64,000 nucleotides of DNA from Chryseobacterium camelliae (lineage in GTDB: Bacteria > Bacteroidota > Bacteroidia > Flavobacteriales > Weeksellaceae): the NCBI RefSeq assembly GCF_027920545.1, contig NZ_CP115859.1:2164001-2228000 (forward strand), read 5' to 3'. Position 1 is the stretch's first letter; every line of letters begins with the position of its first letter. The notes under the pieces are model-generated. The model had not been told where the DNA came from. It saw only the letters and a program-made list of their open reading frames with translations, and did no database searches. Both the position numbers and the translations under genes were made by a program. Of this stretch, positions 15,502 to 24,588 are shown piece by piece.

Positions 15502-16170
15502 ATGAAAAATTTTCTTAAACAGTTTGCTCTGTTGCTGCCGTTGTTATTACTGACGAGTTGTTTTGATATTTTAGACAAGGTGAATGTAAAAGCCGACGGA
15601 AGCGGAGAATATACGATCATTCTTAACGCAAGCAAAAGTAAAACCCGATTGGCGTCCATCTCTAAAATGGAAACAATTAACGGTAAAAAAGTTCCGAAAA
15701 GACCTGAAATTGAAGCTAAAATCAATGAAGCGGCGAGGACTTTCAAAGCAACTCCGGGAATTTCCAATGTAAAAACATCGATGGATTTTACCAATTATAT
15801 CATCAAACTAAGCTGTAATTTCAAAAAAATCGAAAACATTAATGCCGGATTAGAGCAGTTAAAGGCTAAAAATATTCTGGGAAAAATGATTCCCACACAG
15901 ATTTATAATCAGAATCTTGAGAAGAAAGCCTTTGTCAGAAACAAAGTCAATACCTTTAAAAGCGATTATGACAAGATGAGTAAGGCAGACAAAGAAGTCT
16001 TTACTGATGCAAGATATACTTCGATAATGCAGTTTGAAAATACGATAAAATCTCAGACAAACACTTCTTATTTGCTTTCTCCCAATAAAAAAGCGGTAAA
16101 GCTGGAAGCGAATGTTCTGGATTTTATCCTTCAGAAAAAACAATTACAAAACACAATTTTATTTCAATAA
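15502..16170 (+). CDS. Lipoprotein of unknown function
   Basis: 222 residues with a lipoprotein signal peptide ending LLTSC (Cys20). The mature N-terminus contains VNVKADGSGEYTIILN, a pattern seen in LppM-like beta-sandwich lipoproteins, and the rest is mixed alpha/beta and basic. It is the first of three consecutive exported proteins (15502-19441) spaced 14 bases and -1 base apart, so they are likely made together and work together in the envelope. I do not recognise a specific function. Confidence 0.68.
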   Translation: MKNFLKQFALLLPLLLLTSCFDILDKVNVKADGSGEYTIILNASKSKTRLASISKMETINGKKVPKRPEIEAKINEAARTFKATPGISNVKTSMDFTNYIIKLSCNFKKIENINAGLEQLKAKNILGKMIPTQIYNQNLEKKAFVRNKVNTFKSDYDKMSKADKEVFTDARYTSIMQFENTIKSQTNTSYLLSPNKKAVKLEANVLDFILQKKQLQNTILFQ

Positions 16171-16184
16171 ATTTTTCACACACC

Positions 16185-18212
16185 ATGAAATCTATTTTAC
16201 AAAAAACACAAATTATATTTTTACTTTTTGGATGTACGCTCGTATTTTCCCAACAGAAAATGAAGCTTCCGAAAGATGCCCTTTTTTATATGGAAATCAA
16301 CGGAAAGCAGCTGAACCAGAAAGTAAATTGGCAGAAGCTGAATCCTTTTCTGCTCGAAGTAACCAAAGAGGATAAAGAAAAGCAAGCCTCATGGAACGAT
16401 TATTCCAAAACAGGGATCAAATATGATGCGACACAATATCACTATGCAAACTTTAATGATTCTGTAAAGACGTACACTGCCCATTTTATTTTAGATAACA
16501 AAGAAAAATTCCAGGAATTTATTAATTCATCCAAGAAAAAAGGATTGGAAATTTCTAGGAAAAATAAGTATTCCTACGTCAATCTTGATGATGATATGTT
16601 GGTGGCGTGGAGCGGAGATCGTGCCGTTTTGAAAATGATAAGCTATACAAAACCATATAAAAGTGATTGGGATGAATTGGCAATTGATAGTGCAGCAGTG
16701 GTTGTAGACAGTGCGGCGGTAGCCGTTGACAGTGTGTATGTTGAAAAGCCTTTCGATTATAAAGAAGAAATCAAATACCTGAAAGATGATATTAAATATT
16801 TAAAAGAAGATATCAAGGAACATAATGCAGAAATTACCAGAAAGCAGAAAGATATCAAATACCTTGAAAAACATCACAAATATCCTGAAGAAAAGAAAGG
16901 TTCTACGGATAAAAATTATTCAGAGCCGGAAACTGAGGCTTTGCCGCCGGTTCAGGATGAAGAAATGGATGAAGTAACGGCAGAAGATCAGGCTTATCAG
17001 AAAGAGCTTGATTCGATAAGGATAGAAGAATTTAAAATTGTAAAAAAGCTTGCGGAAAGTGATTTTGACCAGTATTTCAATTCCAACCTGGAGCTGGATG
17101 TTCCGAAAGAGATGTTACGTTTCAGAGATTCTAACTCAGATGTTTTTGTGTACACCGACTACGGAAACATGGTGAAAAATGGAGACTACGGAAAACTTAT
17201 GAGTCGTTATGCTTTCGGGAGTTTGTTTGAAAAAGCATACAACTCCAACTCTTCTTACAATCTGTATTTTGATAAAGACAAAGTAAGATTGGTCAACAGT
17301 TATCAGCATAAAGATGCAGATGTTCAGAAAAGTATTGAATCGGTATATAAAGGCAAGAAGAATAAAAAGTTGACGGCTCTTATCAACGATAAAAGTATCG
17401 GATATTACGCAGTAAACGTAGACGGAAGCAAATATTTTGACATGATGTACAGCTTCCTGAAAAATTCCGGGGAAGGCGAATATCAGAAAGAGATGGAGCT
17501 TGTGATGGAAACCATGAAAATCGTTCTGGATGAAGAAGCTATTGCTAAAATCGCTCCCGGAAACGGAATTTTTGTTTTAAATGAACTGAAATCAAAAACC
17601 GTAGAATATACAGACTTCGACTATGATGAGGATTACAATGAAAAAGAAGTGAAAAAGACCAAAGAAGTGATGATGCCGAACTTTACCTTTGCTTTTGCTA
17701 CGGAAAACGAAGGCTACTGGAACCGTATTTTTAACCTGTTGGCCACCAATAAAGAAACAGCAAAAAAATTCTCTAAAAAAGGAGCATTTTACGAATTCAA
17801 AGAAGGGGAAAGTGACGGATATTTTGATCAGCTGTTTTTCACGGTAAAAGACGGAATTGTTTACGTTGCGTCCTCAACAGACAATTTTTCACCTAAAGAT
17901 AAGTCCGGGATTTCTGAAAAATGGGCAAAAGACTCAGCTAAATATCCTTTGTCGGGAAGGTTTGATATTCAGAAACTTTTGATTGGTCTTGAAAAAGAAT
18001 TCAAAAGCACTACTGAAAGAAAAACGTTGGATCTGATGAGAAAAAATGTGGGTGAAGTCTATTTCAAAACGGAAGCAAAAAGCGAAAGAATAGAAACAGA
18101 AATTGATTATAATATCAAAAATTCCTCAGAAAACAGCTTAATGTATTTCTTTGATTTGTTTGATGAAATATATAAGATTCAGGAAGCAGATAAAAAACCG
18201 GCTGTTTTGTAA
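16185..18212 (+). CDS. Large exported DUF4836-like protein with internal coiled coil
   Basis: 675 residues with a signal peptide ending near residue 22 (LVFS-QQKM). The first part (about 25-160) has the layout of DUF4836-type proteins: PKDALFYMEINGKQL, a strand-rich domain and VNLDDDMLVAWSGDRAVL. A highly charged coiled coil (about 190-230; IKYLKDDIKYLKEDIKEHN) and an acidic linker follow, then a second domain repeating the same style (FALTALINDKSIGYYAVNVDGSKYF-like and VYVASSTDNF). This suggests an internal duplication. The stop overlaps the start of the next gene by one base (TAATG), so translation is coupled. The function is unknown. Confidence 0.7.
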   Translation: MKSILQKTQIIFLLFGCTLVFSQQKMKLPKDALFYMEINGKQLNQKVNWQKLNPFLLEVTKEDKEKQASWNDYSKTGIKYDATQYHYANFNDSVKTYTAHFILDNKEKFQEFINSSKKKGLEISRKNKYSYVNLDDDMLVAWSGDRAVLKMISYTKPYKSDWDELAIDSAAVVVDSAAVAVDSVYVEKPFDYKEEIKYLKDDIKYLKEDIKEHNAEITRKQKDIKYLEKHHKYPEEKKGSTDKNYSEPETEALPPVQDEEMDEVTAEDQAYQKELDSIRIEEFKIVKKLAESDFDQYFNSNLELDVPKEMLRFRDSNSDVFVYTDYGNMVKNGDYGKLMSRYAFGSLFEKAYNSNSSYNLYFDKDKVRLVNSYQHKDADVQKSIESVYKGKKNKKLTALINDKSIGYYAVNVDGSKYFDMMYSFLKNSGEGEYQKEMELVMETMKIVLDEEAIAKIAPGNGIFVLNELKSKTVEYTDFDYDEDYNEKEVKKTKEVMMPNFTFAFATENEGYWNRIFNLLATNKETAKKFSKKGAFYEFKEGESDGYFDQLFFTVKDGIVYVASSTDNFSPKDKSGISEKWAKDSAKYPLSGRFDIQKLLIGLEKEFKSTTERKTLDLMRKNVGEVYFKTEAKSERIETEIDYNIKNSSENSLMYFFDLFDEIYKIQEADKKPAVL

Positions 18213-19441
18213 TGAAAAAGAAGCTTATTGTTTTAGTCGCATTTTTGTTCGTAATTACGATCTATTTCGTGTTTTATCATAAAGACAAGACGTTGAAATT
18301 CGTTCCTGAAAATACGGATGTTTTGGTATTGATCGATGTGAAAAAATATACAAGACAATATATTTCAAAACTTGCGATGCATCCTTCGCAGTGGTTGGGT
18401 AAAAAAAGCAAAAATAAAAATGTAATTTCTATACAAAAATCGGGAGTGAAAATTCCCGATTTTTTGCCCGTTTTTCATGTTAGAAATACAAAGTTTTCCG
18501 AATGGTACAGCGTTGTTGAAATTGAAGATGAACAAAAATTTTTAAACTATCTGAAACAGCAAAAATTTACCAAGAAAGGGAAAAATATCTTTCAAAAAGA
18601 TCAGCTATTTCTTACCATTGACGGTGAAAAATGTATCATCGGAACTTCTGATCTCGCTTTTAAGGATATAAGCAATTCAATCGTTTCGAAAAAAGAAAAT
18701 TATCCGGTCACTTCTTTTATTAACGGGAGCCTGGGAAGTATTTCTTTTATTTCCGGATCGCGAACCCGCAATTTTTCAATTGAATTGAATGCTGATGATA
18801 TTGAAATAAAAGACGAATTATACGGTAACGATTTTAATAAGTTGATATCGAAGCTTTACTCAAAAAAAGGCTTTTTGGAAACAGAATTAGATTCTAAAAA
18901 CCTCCGGAATTTAACCTCATTTTTCAGTAAAACCGTTGCTGATTCTTCTCAAATTACCCATTTCAAGGCAACTGCAGACCTGGAAGAGATGAGCGATACC
19001 ATTATTACGTACGGCTACGACGATAATTTTAATGAAATTGAAAAAAAATCTTTCCAGAAAATTATTCAGCCTCATTATGCGATTGCGATTCAAAGTTCAG
19101 ATCCTCAAAAAACAGAGCAGGTTTTTCAGCATAAAAAATGGATCAATGCACAAAATCAATTTACCGCGATCCCGTTTCAACCTAATATAATTGAAAGAAA
19201 TAAAACAGGTTTTACCATAAGATCAACCAGAAAGGTTATTCAGCATTCTTCTAAACAGAATGAAAATTATATTTTTGTTCGAAACAATGCCTTGCTATCT
19301 TCTTCATTTAAATCTTTAACAGCAACGGAAAAGAAAATGATCTTAGGCTTAGATTATATTTTTTACGGAAATAAAGCGGAATATTATTATGTAAAACTGC
19401 AATTTAAAAAAGAAGATTTGCCACTCATTTTAAGATGGTAA
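18212..19441 (+). CDS. Membrane-anchored exported protein of unknown function
   Basis: 409 residues. One N-terminal transmembrane anchor (about 4-23, MKKKLIVLVAFLFVITIYFVF) is followed by a mature part that opens with LKFVPENTDVLVLIDVKKYTRQY and FSEWYSVVEIEDEQKFLNYL. This resembles the DUF3352/DUF4836-style strand-rich domain of the preceding protein, so the two may be distant paralogues. Translationally coupled to the upstream gene by a one-base overlap. No catalytic motif is visible and the function is unknown. Confidence 0.65.
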   Translation: MKKKLIVLVAFLFVITIYFVFYHKDKTLKFVPENTDVLVLIDVKKYTRQYISKLAMHPSQWLGKKSKNKNVISIQKSGVKIPDFLPVFHVRNTKFSEWYSVVEIEDEQKFLNYLKQQKFTKKGKNIFQKDQLFLTIDGEKCIIGTSDLAFKDISNSIVSKKENYPVTSFINGSLGSISFISGSRTRNFSIELNADDIEIKDELYGNDFNKLISKLYSKKGFLETELDSKNLRNLTSFFSKTVADSSQITHFKATADLEEMSDTIITYGYDDNFNEIEKKSFQKIIQPHYAIAIQSSDPQKTEQVFQHKKWINAQNQFTAIPFQPNIIERNKTGFTIRSTRKVIQHSSKQNENYIFVRNNALLSSSFKSLTATEKKMILGLDYIFYGNKAEYYYVKLQFKKEDLPLILRW

Positions 19442-19465
19442 AAGCCTATTAATATCTAATTACTG

Positions 19466-19804
19466 ATGGATCATTCGCAGATTTTATTATTAAAAACCTT
19501 TACGCACTATTTTCTGCATTTTATTTTCCCGGTTTTTATCGCTTTAATTTTTTATCGTGAGAATTGGAAAAGAGTGTATTTGATTCTTCTGGCAACGATG
19601 CTTGTGGATCTTGATCATTTGTTTGCCAATCCTATTTTCGATCCGAATAGAGGAAGTATCGGCTTTCATTTTTTGCATTCCTATTATGCAATTGCGGTCT
19701 ATTTTCTGATGCTTTTTTTTAAGGGAAATGTTAGAATTATTGGCATTGGTCTTTTGCTCCATATGCTGACCGATTTTCAGGATTTTTATTGGTGGAGCCA
19801 CTAA
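19466..19804 (+). CDS. DUF6122-type small membrane protein
   Basis: 112 residues with about four transmembrane helices. It conserves acidic and His residues that could bind metal: THYFLHF, LVDLDHLF, FHFLHSYY and LLHMLTDFQDFYWW. The arrangement resembles the YdjM/LexA-regulated membrane-hydrolase-like families, and I associate it with DUF6122. No activity is established. It lies 24 bases after the preceding exported-protein gene. Confidence 0.65.
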   Translation: MDHSQILLLKTFTHYFLHFIFPVFIALIFYRENWKRVYLILLATMLVDLDHLFANPIFDPNRGSIGFHFLHSYYAIAVYFLMLFFKGNVRIIGIGLLLHMLTDFQDFYWWSH

Positions 19805-19868
19805 AACCACATTATATTTTATTTAAATATTTCAAAATCTGCAGTTTTTTTGTAATTTGTAGACACTT

Positions 19869-20939
19869 ATGAGATTAAAAGAATTATTACATTATACCTA
19901 TATTTTTCCTATTCTTGCAGTTGGGTATTATTTTTCCGGATTGTTGGGTCAGGGAACAATCTATGATATAATAGGAGGCGCTTTGCTTATTGGAAGTGTC
20001 CTTTCTGCGGTACATCATGCAGAAATGGTGGCTCATAAGGTAGGAGAGCCTTTCGGGACCATTATTTTAGCGCTTTGCATTACGATTATTGAAGTGGCTT
20101 TAATTATCTCGCTGATGGTTGCTGGCGGAGATGAGGCAATGACTTTGGCGAGAGATACGGTCTTTGCCGCAGTAATGATTATTTTAAATGGTATTTTGGG
20201 GATTTGTATTCTTGTGGGAGGCGTGAAGTATCACGAGCAGTTTTTTGCCAGAACTTCCGCTACAACTTATCTTGTAAGTATTGTTTCGATTCTTGTACTT
20301 ACTTTGGTTCTGCCTAATTTTACTTCCAGCGTTAATGGTCCTTTTTATAACGAAGCTCAGCTTGCTTTTGTCTCTGTTGCCTGCCTGGTTATTTATGGTG
20401 TGTTTCTCATGGTGCAAACGGTGCGACACAGAAGCTATTTTATCGTTCCTGAGGAACATCCGGAAGAGCACTATATTCCTTCGTTGACTAAAACTATAGT
20501 CAGCTTTGTGTTTCTTGTGATTTGCTTAGCTATTGTTGTGATGATGGCAAAAGGACTGTCTTCAACAATTGAAGATATGGTACAGAGTTTTGGAGCTCCG
20601 AAATCCTTGGTCGGGGTAATTATTGCTGCCGTTGTTTTACTTCCCGAAGGTGTTGCTGCGATCAGAGCCGCAAAAAGTAACCAGATTCAGTCGAGTTTAA
20701 ATTTGGCTTTAGGATCTGCTTTGGCAAGTATAGGATTGACGATTCCCGCAGTCTCTATGGTTTGTATCATGTATGATATTCCGTTAGTTTTAGGGCTTGA
20801 TAAAAAAGATATTATTTTACTTTCTTTATCCGTATTTATCGTAATGCTTTCGTTAAGTAGAGGAAAAACCAATATCCTTTACGGAACAGTCTTGCTGGTG
20901 AATCTTGCAGCCTATATCTTTACGGTGATTGTGCCTTAA
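19869..20939 (+). CDS. ChaA-like calcium/cation:proton antiporter
   Basis: 356 residues with about 11 transmembrane helices. Both alpha-repeats of the Ca2+/cation antiporter superfamily are present: AEMVAHKVGEPFGTIILALCITIIEVALI (about 56-84), with its key Glu, and PEGVAAIRAAKSNQIQSSLNLALGSALASIGLTIP (about 259-293). Characterised ChaA exports Ca2+, Na+ or K+ at alkaline pH. It has its own upstream gap of 64 bases with a -7-like TAATTTG (19853-19859). It ends 10 bases from the convergent truncated haemoglobin gene, with no hairpin between. Confidence 0.88.
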   Translation: MRLKELLHYTYIFPILAVGYYFSGLLGQGTIYDIIGGALLIGSVLSAVHHAEMVAHKVGEPFGTIILALCITIIEVALIISLMVAGGDEAMTLARDTVFAAVMIILNGILGICILVGGVKYHEQFFARTSATTYLVSIVSILVLTLVLPNFTSSVNGPFYNEAQLAFVSVACLVIYGVFLMVQTVRHRSYFIVPEEHPEEHYIPSLTKTIVSFVFLVICLAIVVMMAKGLSSTIEDMVQSFGAPKSLVGVIIAAVVLLPEGVAAIRAAKSNQIQSSLNLALGSALASIGLTIPAVSMVCIMYDIPLVLGLDKKDIILLSLSVFIVMLSLSRGKTNILYGTVLLVNLAAYIFTVIVP

Positions 20940-20949
20940 TTCAATAATA

Positions 20950-21330
20950 TTAAAGTCTTCTGGCAATTTCCATTTTAAAAGCCATCAATTTGGCTATGTT
21001 CTGCGCTTTGTATATTGCTAAATCGGCATTTTCTCCGGAGAAGTTTTCTTCCACAGTTTCCGTCCATAATTGAAGCCAGCGGTCAAAATGATCCTGTTCC
21101 ATCGCTTTAATTTCATCGATGGGAAAGTGAGCTCCCATTGGATTGCCCTTGTACGTCATCTGCCCGAAAAGAATAGACTCCCAAAATGAATACATTTTAG
21201 GAAGATGCTCGTCCCAATTCACCTTTGCAATATCTGTAAAAAACGATGCAATCTTCTCATCTTTAATTACTTTGCTGTAAAATGAATTGACAAGCTGTTG
21301 AATGTCTTCTCGTGTCTCTAATTTTTTCAT
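20950..21330 (-). CDS. Group III truncated haemoglobin
   Basis: 126 residues, the usual size of a 2-on-2 globin of group III (trHbP). Visible marks: FYSKVIKDEKIASFF in the A-B helices, WDEHLPKMYSFWESILF, and DHFDRWLQLW, which supplies the proximal haem His (His81) and the conserved Trp89. Group III globins bind O2, NO or sulfide; the physiological role is poorly defined. On the minus strand TACATTTG ends five bases before the ATG, so the transcript may begin at or next to the start codon. Confidence 0.9.
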   Translation of the reverse strand: MKKLETREDIQQLVNSFYSKVIKDEKIASFFTDIAKVNWDEHLPKMYSFWESILFGQMTYKGNPMGAHFPIDEIKAMEQDHFDRWLQLWTETVEENFSGENADLAIYKAQNIAKLMAFKMEIARRL

Positions 21331-21334
21331 ATTT

Positions 21335-21342
21335 CAAATGTA
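21335..21342 (-). promoter_or_regulatory. -7 element of the truncated haemoglobin gene
   Basis: TACATTTG on the minus strand matches TAnnTTTG exactly. Its last base is five bases from the ATG at 21330. No clear -33 TTG at normal spacing. Confidence 0.5.
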
Positions 21343-21375
21343 GTTTAAAATCAAATGATAAATTCATTCAGTGAG

Positions 21376-21410
21376 TTGATAAATTTCATGAAAACAATAT
21401 TTTATCTTTG
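21376..21410 (+). promoter_or_regulatory. Promoter of the Kir channel gene
   Basis: TATCTTTG (21403-21410) matches the -7 consensus; the nearest TTG (21376-21378) is 24 bases upstream, slightly far. Expected leader about 44 bases, containing a small inverted repeat (GAAAAGT/ACTTTTC). Confidence 0.55.
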
Positions 21411-21458
21411 CAGGATATGAAAAGTAAACTTTTCAGTAAATAAAATTAAGCATAAAAA

Positions 21459-22430
21459 ATGGCAAGAGGATTCAGACAAAAAATTCGCCAGAAAAATACG
21501 GAAAACAGTGGCTTTGGAAACAATGCTTCCGGAAGGTTTATCAATAAGGATGGTTTTCCCAATGTCAAAAGGAGAGGGGTGAATGTTTTCAATAAGCTCA
21601 GCTGGTATCATACCATGCTGAATCTTTCGTCATTCCGTTTTCTGTCTTATCTGGTGATTGCTTATATTCTTGTTAATCTTGCTTTTGCCTTTATCTATTA
21701 TTTAATTGGAGTAGAACATCTTACCGGAATCGATAAAAGTGATCCGCTGAACGAATTTATCGACGTGTTTTTCTTTAGTTCTCAAACCTTTACAACAGTC
21801 GGGTACGGAAGAATTGCTCCGGTTGGCTTTATGGCGAGTCTGGTGGCAACTTTCGAAGCTTTTTTAGGACTTCTGACTTTTGCGATTGCTACAGGTTTGT
21901 TTTATGGAAGATTTTCAAGGCCGAGAGCATACTTGAGATTTTCTGAACATACCATTATTGCTCCTTTTGAGGATACAACAGCTCTGATGTTCAGGCTTGC
22001 TCCGTACAAAAATAATGCACTAACAGATGCTGATGTAATTGTTTCAACAGCAATTGAAGTGATTGAAAATGGAGTTCCCAAAAGTAATTTTTACCGATTG
22101 GAAATTCAGATGAGCAAGATTAATACGCTGGCTTTGAACTGGACGGTTGTTCATAAAATTGATGAAAATTCGCCTTTTTACGGTTTTACGGAAGAGGATT
22201 TTAAAAATACGGATATTGAAATCATTGTTCAGGTAAGAGCGTTCGATGAAGTATTTTCAAATACGGTGGTCCAGAGGACTTCTTATGTTTCCGAGGAGAT
22301 CGTTTTCGGAGCTAAATTTGTTCCTATGTATTATCCCAGTAAAGACAATTTATCGACGATCCTTGATCTCGATAAAATAAATGCCTATCAAAAAACAGAA
22401 CTTCCGGTTACGGTGGAAGTACAATCATAA
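21459..22430 (+). CDS. KirBac-type inward rectifier potassium channel
   Basis: 323 residues. Two transmembrane helices (about 60-83 and 123-147) flank a pore loop with selectivity filter TVGYG (113-117). The C-terminal half (about 160-315) is the immunoglobulin-like cytoplasmic domain of prokaryotic Kir channels (LRFSEHTIIAPFEDTTALMFRLA, QMSKINTLALNWTVVHKIDENSPFYG). K+-selective conduction is inferred from the filter. The stop overlaps the start of the next gene (TAATG), so translation is coupled. Confidence 0.92.
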   Translation: MARGFRQKIRQKNTENSGFGNNASGRFINKDGFPNVKRRGVNVFNKLSWYHTMLNLSSFRFLSYLVIAYILVNLAFAFIYYLIGVEHLTGIDKSDPLNEFIDVFFFSSQTFTTVGYGRIAPVGFMASLVATFEAFLGLLTFAIATGLFYGRFSRPRAYLRFSEHTIIAPFEDTTALMFRLAPYKNNALTDADVIVSTAIEVIENGVPKSNFYRLEIQMSKINTLALNWTVVHKIDENSPFYGFTEEDFKNTDIEIIVQVRAFDEVFSNTVVQRTSYVSEEIVFGAKFVPMYYPSKDNLSTILDLDKINAYQKTELPVTVEVQS

Positions 22431-22918
22431 TGAATTTAGATTTTTATAAAAAACAGGCGATACAAAAGCAGAAAGAGCATAAGAAGTTTTTGGACGGATT
22501 AAAGAAAAAACCGCCCAAAAATCTTGATTATATTGTTCAGGATACCCATGATGAAGTTTTTGAAAAAATAGACTGTTTACAATGCGCAAACTGTTGCAAA
22601 ACAACAGGGCCTTTGTACACCGAAAAGGATATTGAGCGTATCGCAAAGCATCTTCGGATGAAAACGGCGGATTTTGAGGCTAAATTTTTAAGAACAGATG
22701 AAGATAATGATAAAGTGCTCCAAAATCTTCCCTGCTTTTTCCTGAATGGCGATAATACCTGCTCTATTTATGAAGTTCGGCCAAAAGCATGCAGGGAATA
22801 CCCTCATACAGATCGAAAAAAGATTTACCAGATCAATAATCTGATGCTGAAAAATACGATTATTTGCCCTGCTGCTTATGAATTTGTAGAAAGTATGCTG
22901 AAAAATATAAAGCAATAA
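22430..22918 (+). CDS. YkgJ family cysteine cluster protein
   Basis: 162 residues, cytoplasmic, no signal peptide. The Cys pattern CLQCANCCKTTGP (about 45-57), PCFFLNGDNTCSIYEVRPKACREYPHTDRKK and a late Cys in NTIICPAAYEF define the YkgJ (Fe-S or Zn binding) family. Its biochemical role is unknown, although related proteins are Fe-S oxidoreductase-like. It is translationally coupled to the Kir channel gene; a functional link is not established. Confidence 0.85.
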   Translation: MNLDFYKKQAIQKQKEHKKFLDGLKKKPPKNLDYIVQDTHDEVFEKIDCLQCANCCKTTGPLYTEKDIERIAKHLRMKTADFEAKFLRTDEDNDKVLQNLPCFFLNGDNTCSIYEVRPKACREYPHTDRKKIYQINNLMLKNTIICPAAYEFVESMLKNIKQ

Positions 22919-22923
22919 ATAAA

Positions 22924-22950
22924 AAAGCGTTGAAAATATTTCAACGCTTT
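22924..22950. terminator. Terminator after the Kir-YkgJ operon
   Basis: Perfect 12-bp stem AAAGCGTTGAAA (22924-22935) / TTTCAACGCTTT (22939-22950) with a 3-nt loop. Confidence 0.8.
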
Positions 22951-23007
22951 CTCCTTTCACTTTTTACTTTTATCCCATTTATAGTCCCGGGAACAGGTTG
23001 TATTAAA

Positions 23008-23033
23008 AAAGGTCGGGAATTTTCCCAACCTTT
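23008..23033 (-). terminator. Terminator of gdhA
   Basis: Stem AAAGGTCGGGAA (23008-23019) / TTCCCAACCTTT (23022-23033) pairs on the minus strand with one G-T wobble, followed there by a T-run. It is separate from the plus-strand hairpin 60 bases to its left. Confidence 0.75.
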
Positions 23034-23039
23034 ATATTT

Positions 23040-24398
23040 TTAAACTACTCCTTGAGCTAACATTGCTTCTGCAACTTTCACGAAACCGGCGATATTGGCA
23101 CCTTTTACGTAGTTTACATAGCCGTCTTCCTCTTTTCCGTAGTCTCTACATGCTTTGTGGATTCCGATCATGATTTCTTTCAATCTTGCGTCTACTTCTT
23201 CAGAAGTCCAGTTCAGACGAATTGAGTTTTGTGTCATTTCAAGACCAGAAGTAGCAACACCACCTGCGTTAGAAGCTTTCCCCGGAGAGAACAATACTTT
23301 GCTGTCTAGGAAATAGTTGATTGCGTCTAATGTTGAAGGCATGTTAGCAGCTTCAGTTACACAAACACATCCGTTTCCTACCAATACTTTAGCATCGTCA
23401 AGATCCAATTCGTTTTGAGTCGCAGAAGGGATGGCAACATCACACTTTACTTCCCAAGGACGTTTTCCAGCGTGGAATTCAGCAGATGGATATTTTTTAG
23501 CATAATCTTCAGCTCTGTTGTTTCCTGAAGATCTTAGCTCTAATAAATAATCGATTTTATCACCATCGATACCGTCTTTATCATAGATGTAACCGTCTGG
23601 TCCGGAAATAGTAACTACTTTACCTCCCAATTCGTTTACTTTCTTGATCACTCCCCAAGCTACGTTTCCGAAACCTGAAACGGTAACCGTTTTACCTTTG
23701 AAATCCTGTCCGATCGTTTTAAGCATTTGCTCAGCGAAATAAACAACTCCGTATCCTGTAGCTTCAGGACGGATTAATGAACCTCCGTAAGCCAATCCTT
23801 TTCCGGTAAGAACTCCGGTAAACTCGTTTCTGATTTTTTTGTATTGTCCGAATAAATATCCGATTTCTCTTGCTCCAACACCAATATCTCCTGCAGGAAC
23901 GTCTGTTTCAGGACCGATATGCTTGCACATTTCTGTCATGAAAGCCTGGCAAAAACGCATTACTTCCATATCAGATTTACCTTGCGGATCGAAGTCTGAA
24001 CCTCCTTTACCTCCTCCCATTGGAAGAGTTGTCAATGAGTTTTTAAATACCTGCTCGAAAGCTAAGAATTTAAGAACAGAAAGGTTTACTGTAGGGTGGA
24101 AACGGATTCCTCCTTTATATGGCCCAATTGCAGAGTTCATTTGAATTCTGAATCCTCTGTTTACCTGAATTTCACCTTTATCATCAACCCATGGAACTCT
24201 GAAAATGATTACTCTTTCAGCTTCAGCCATTCTCTCTAGCAACTTCATCCCTGTATATTCCTTTTTAGTCATAATAAACGGAATTACAGTTACAGCAACT
24301 TCTTTTACAGCTTGTAAAAATTCTGGTTCATTAGGGTTTTTTGCCTCAATCTTTGCAATAAACTCTTGGATTTTCTGGTCAATATTATATTGTTCCAT
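23040..24398 (-). CDS. gdhA: NADP-specific glutamate dehydrogenase
   Basis: 452 residues, the usual length of the hexameric bacterial enzyme. The glutamate-binding Lys segment is present (GGIRFHPTVNLSVLKFLAFEQVFKNSLT, PMGGGKGGSDFDP), as are the second-domain Rossmann motif VSGFGNVAWG (about 240-250) and a C-terminal PGKASNAGGVATSGLEMTQN. It catalyses reductive amination of 2-oxoglutarate with ammonia; NADP preference is inferred from overall similarity to the GdhA class. It has a consensus promoter and its own terminator, so it is monocistronic. Confidence 0.95.
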   Translation of the reverse strand: MEQYNIDQKIQEFIAKIEAKNPNEPEFLQAVKEVAVTVIPFIMTKKEYTGMKLLERMAEAERVIIFRVPWVDDKGEIQVNRGFRIQMNSAIGPYKGGIRFHPTVNLSVLKFLAFEQVFKNSLTTLPMGGGKGGSDFDPQGKSDMEVMRFCQAFMTEMCKHIGPETDVPAGDIGVGAREIGYLFGQYKKIRNEFTGVLTGKGLAYGGSLIRPEATGYGVVYFAEQMLKTIGQDFKGKTVTVSGFGNVAWGVIKKVNELGGKVVTISGPDGYIYDKDGIDGDKIDYLLELRSSGNNRAEDYAKKYPSAEFHAGKRPWEVKCDVAIPSATQNELDLDDAKVLVGNGCVCVTEAANMPSTLDAINYFLDSKVLFSPGKASNAGGVATSGLEMTQNSIRLNWTSEEVDARLKEIMIGIHKACRDYGKEEDGYVNYVKGANIAGFVKVAEAMLAQGVV

Positions 24399-24424
24399 AT
24401 ATTAAGGTTGAAAATTATTGCCAA

Positions 24425-24454
24425 CAAATTTAATTTTTTTTTCAAGATTCACAA
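24425..24454 (-). promoter_or_regulatory. Consensus promoter of gdhA
   Basis: On the minus strand TTG (24454-24452), a 19-base spacer and TAAATTTG (24432-24425) match the Bacteroidota -33/-7 pattern fully. Predicted leader about 22 bases. Confidence 0.65.
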
Positions 24455-24588
24455 TACCTTGTTTGAACATTGTTAAAAATTTAATAATAATGTGTCGAAA
24501 TATTATTAAACTGATAATTATTGTTTAAATTTTATTAAAAATTAAATGTTATGTCTGAAATAATGTAATATTAAGAAATCGTTAAATC

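Noticed and set aside
21417..21443. An eight-codon ATG frame in the Kir channel leader with a small inverted repeat
   Set aside because: Too short and AT-rich to distinguish from chance; no regulatory amino-acid run as in an attenuator peptide.
24399..24588. Possible riboswitch or small RNA in the 190-base gap upstream of gdhA
   Set aside because: The predicted gdhA leader is only about 20 bases; the rest is AT-rich without convincing secondary structure.
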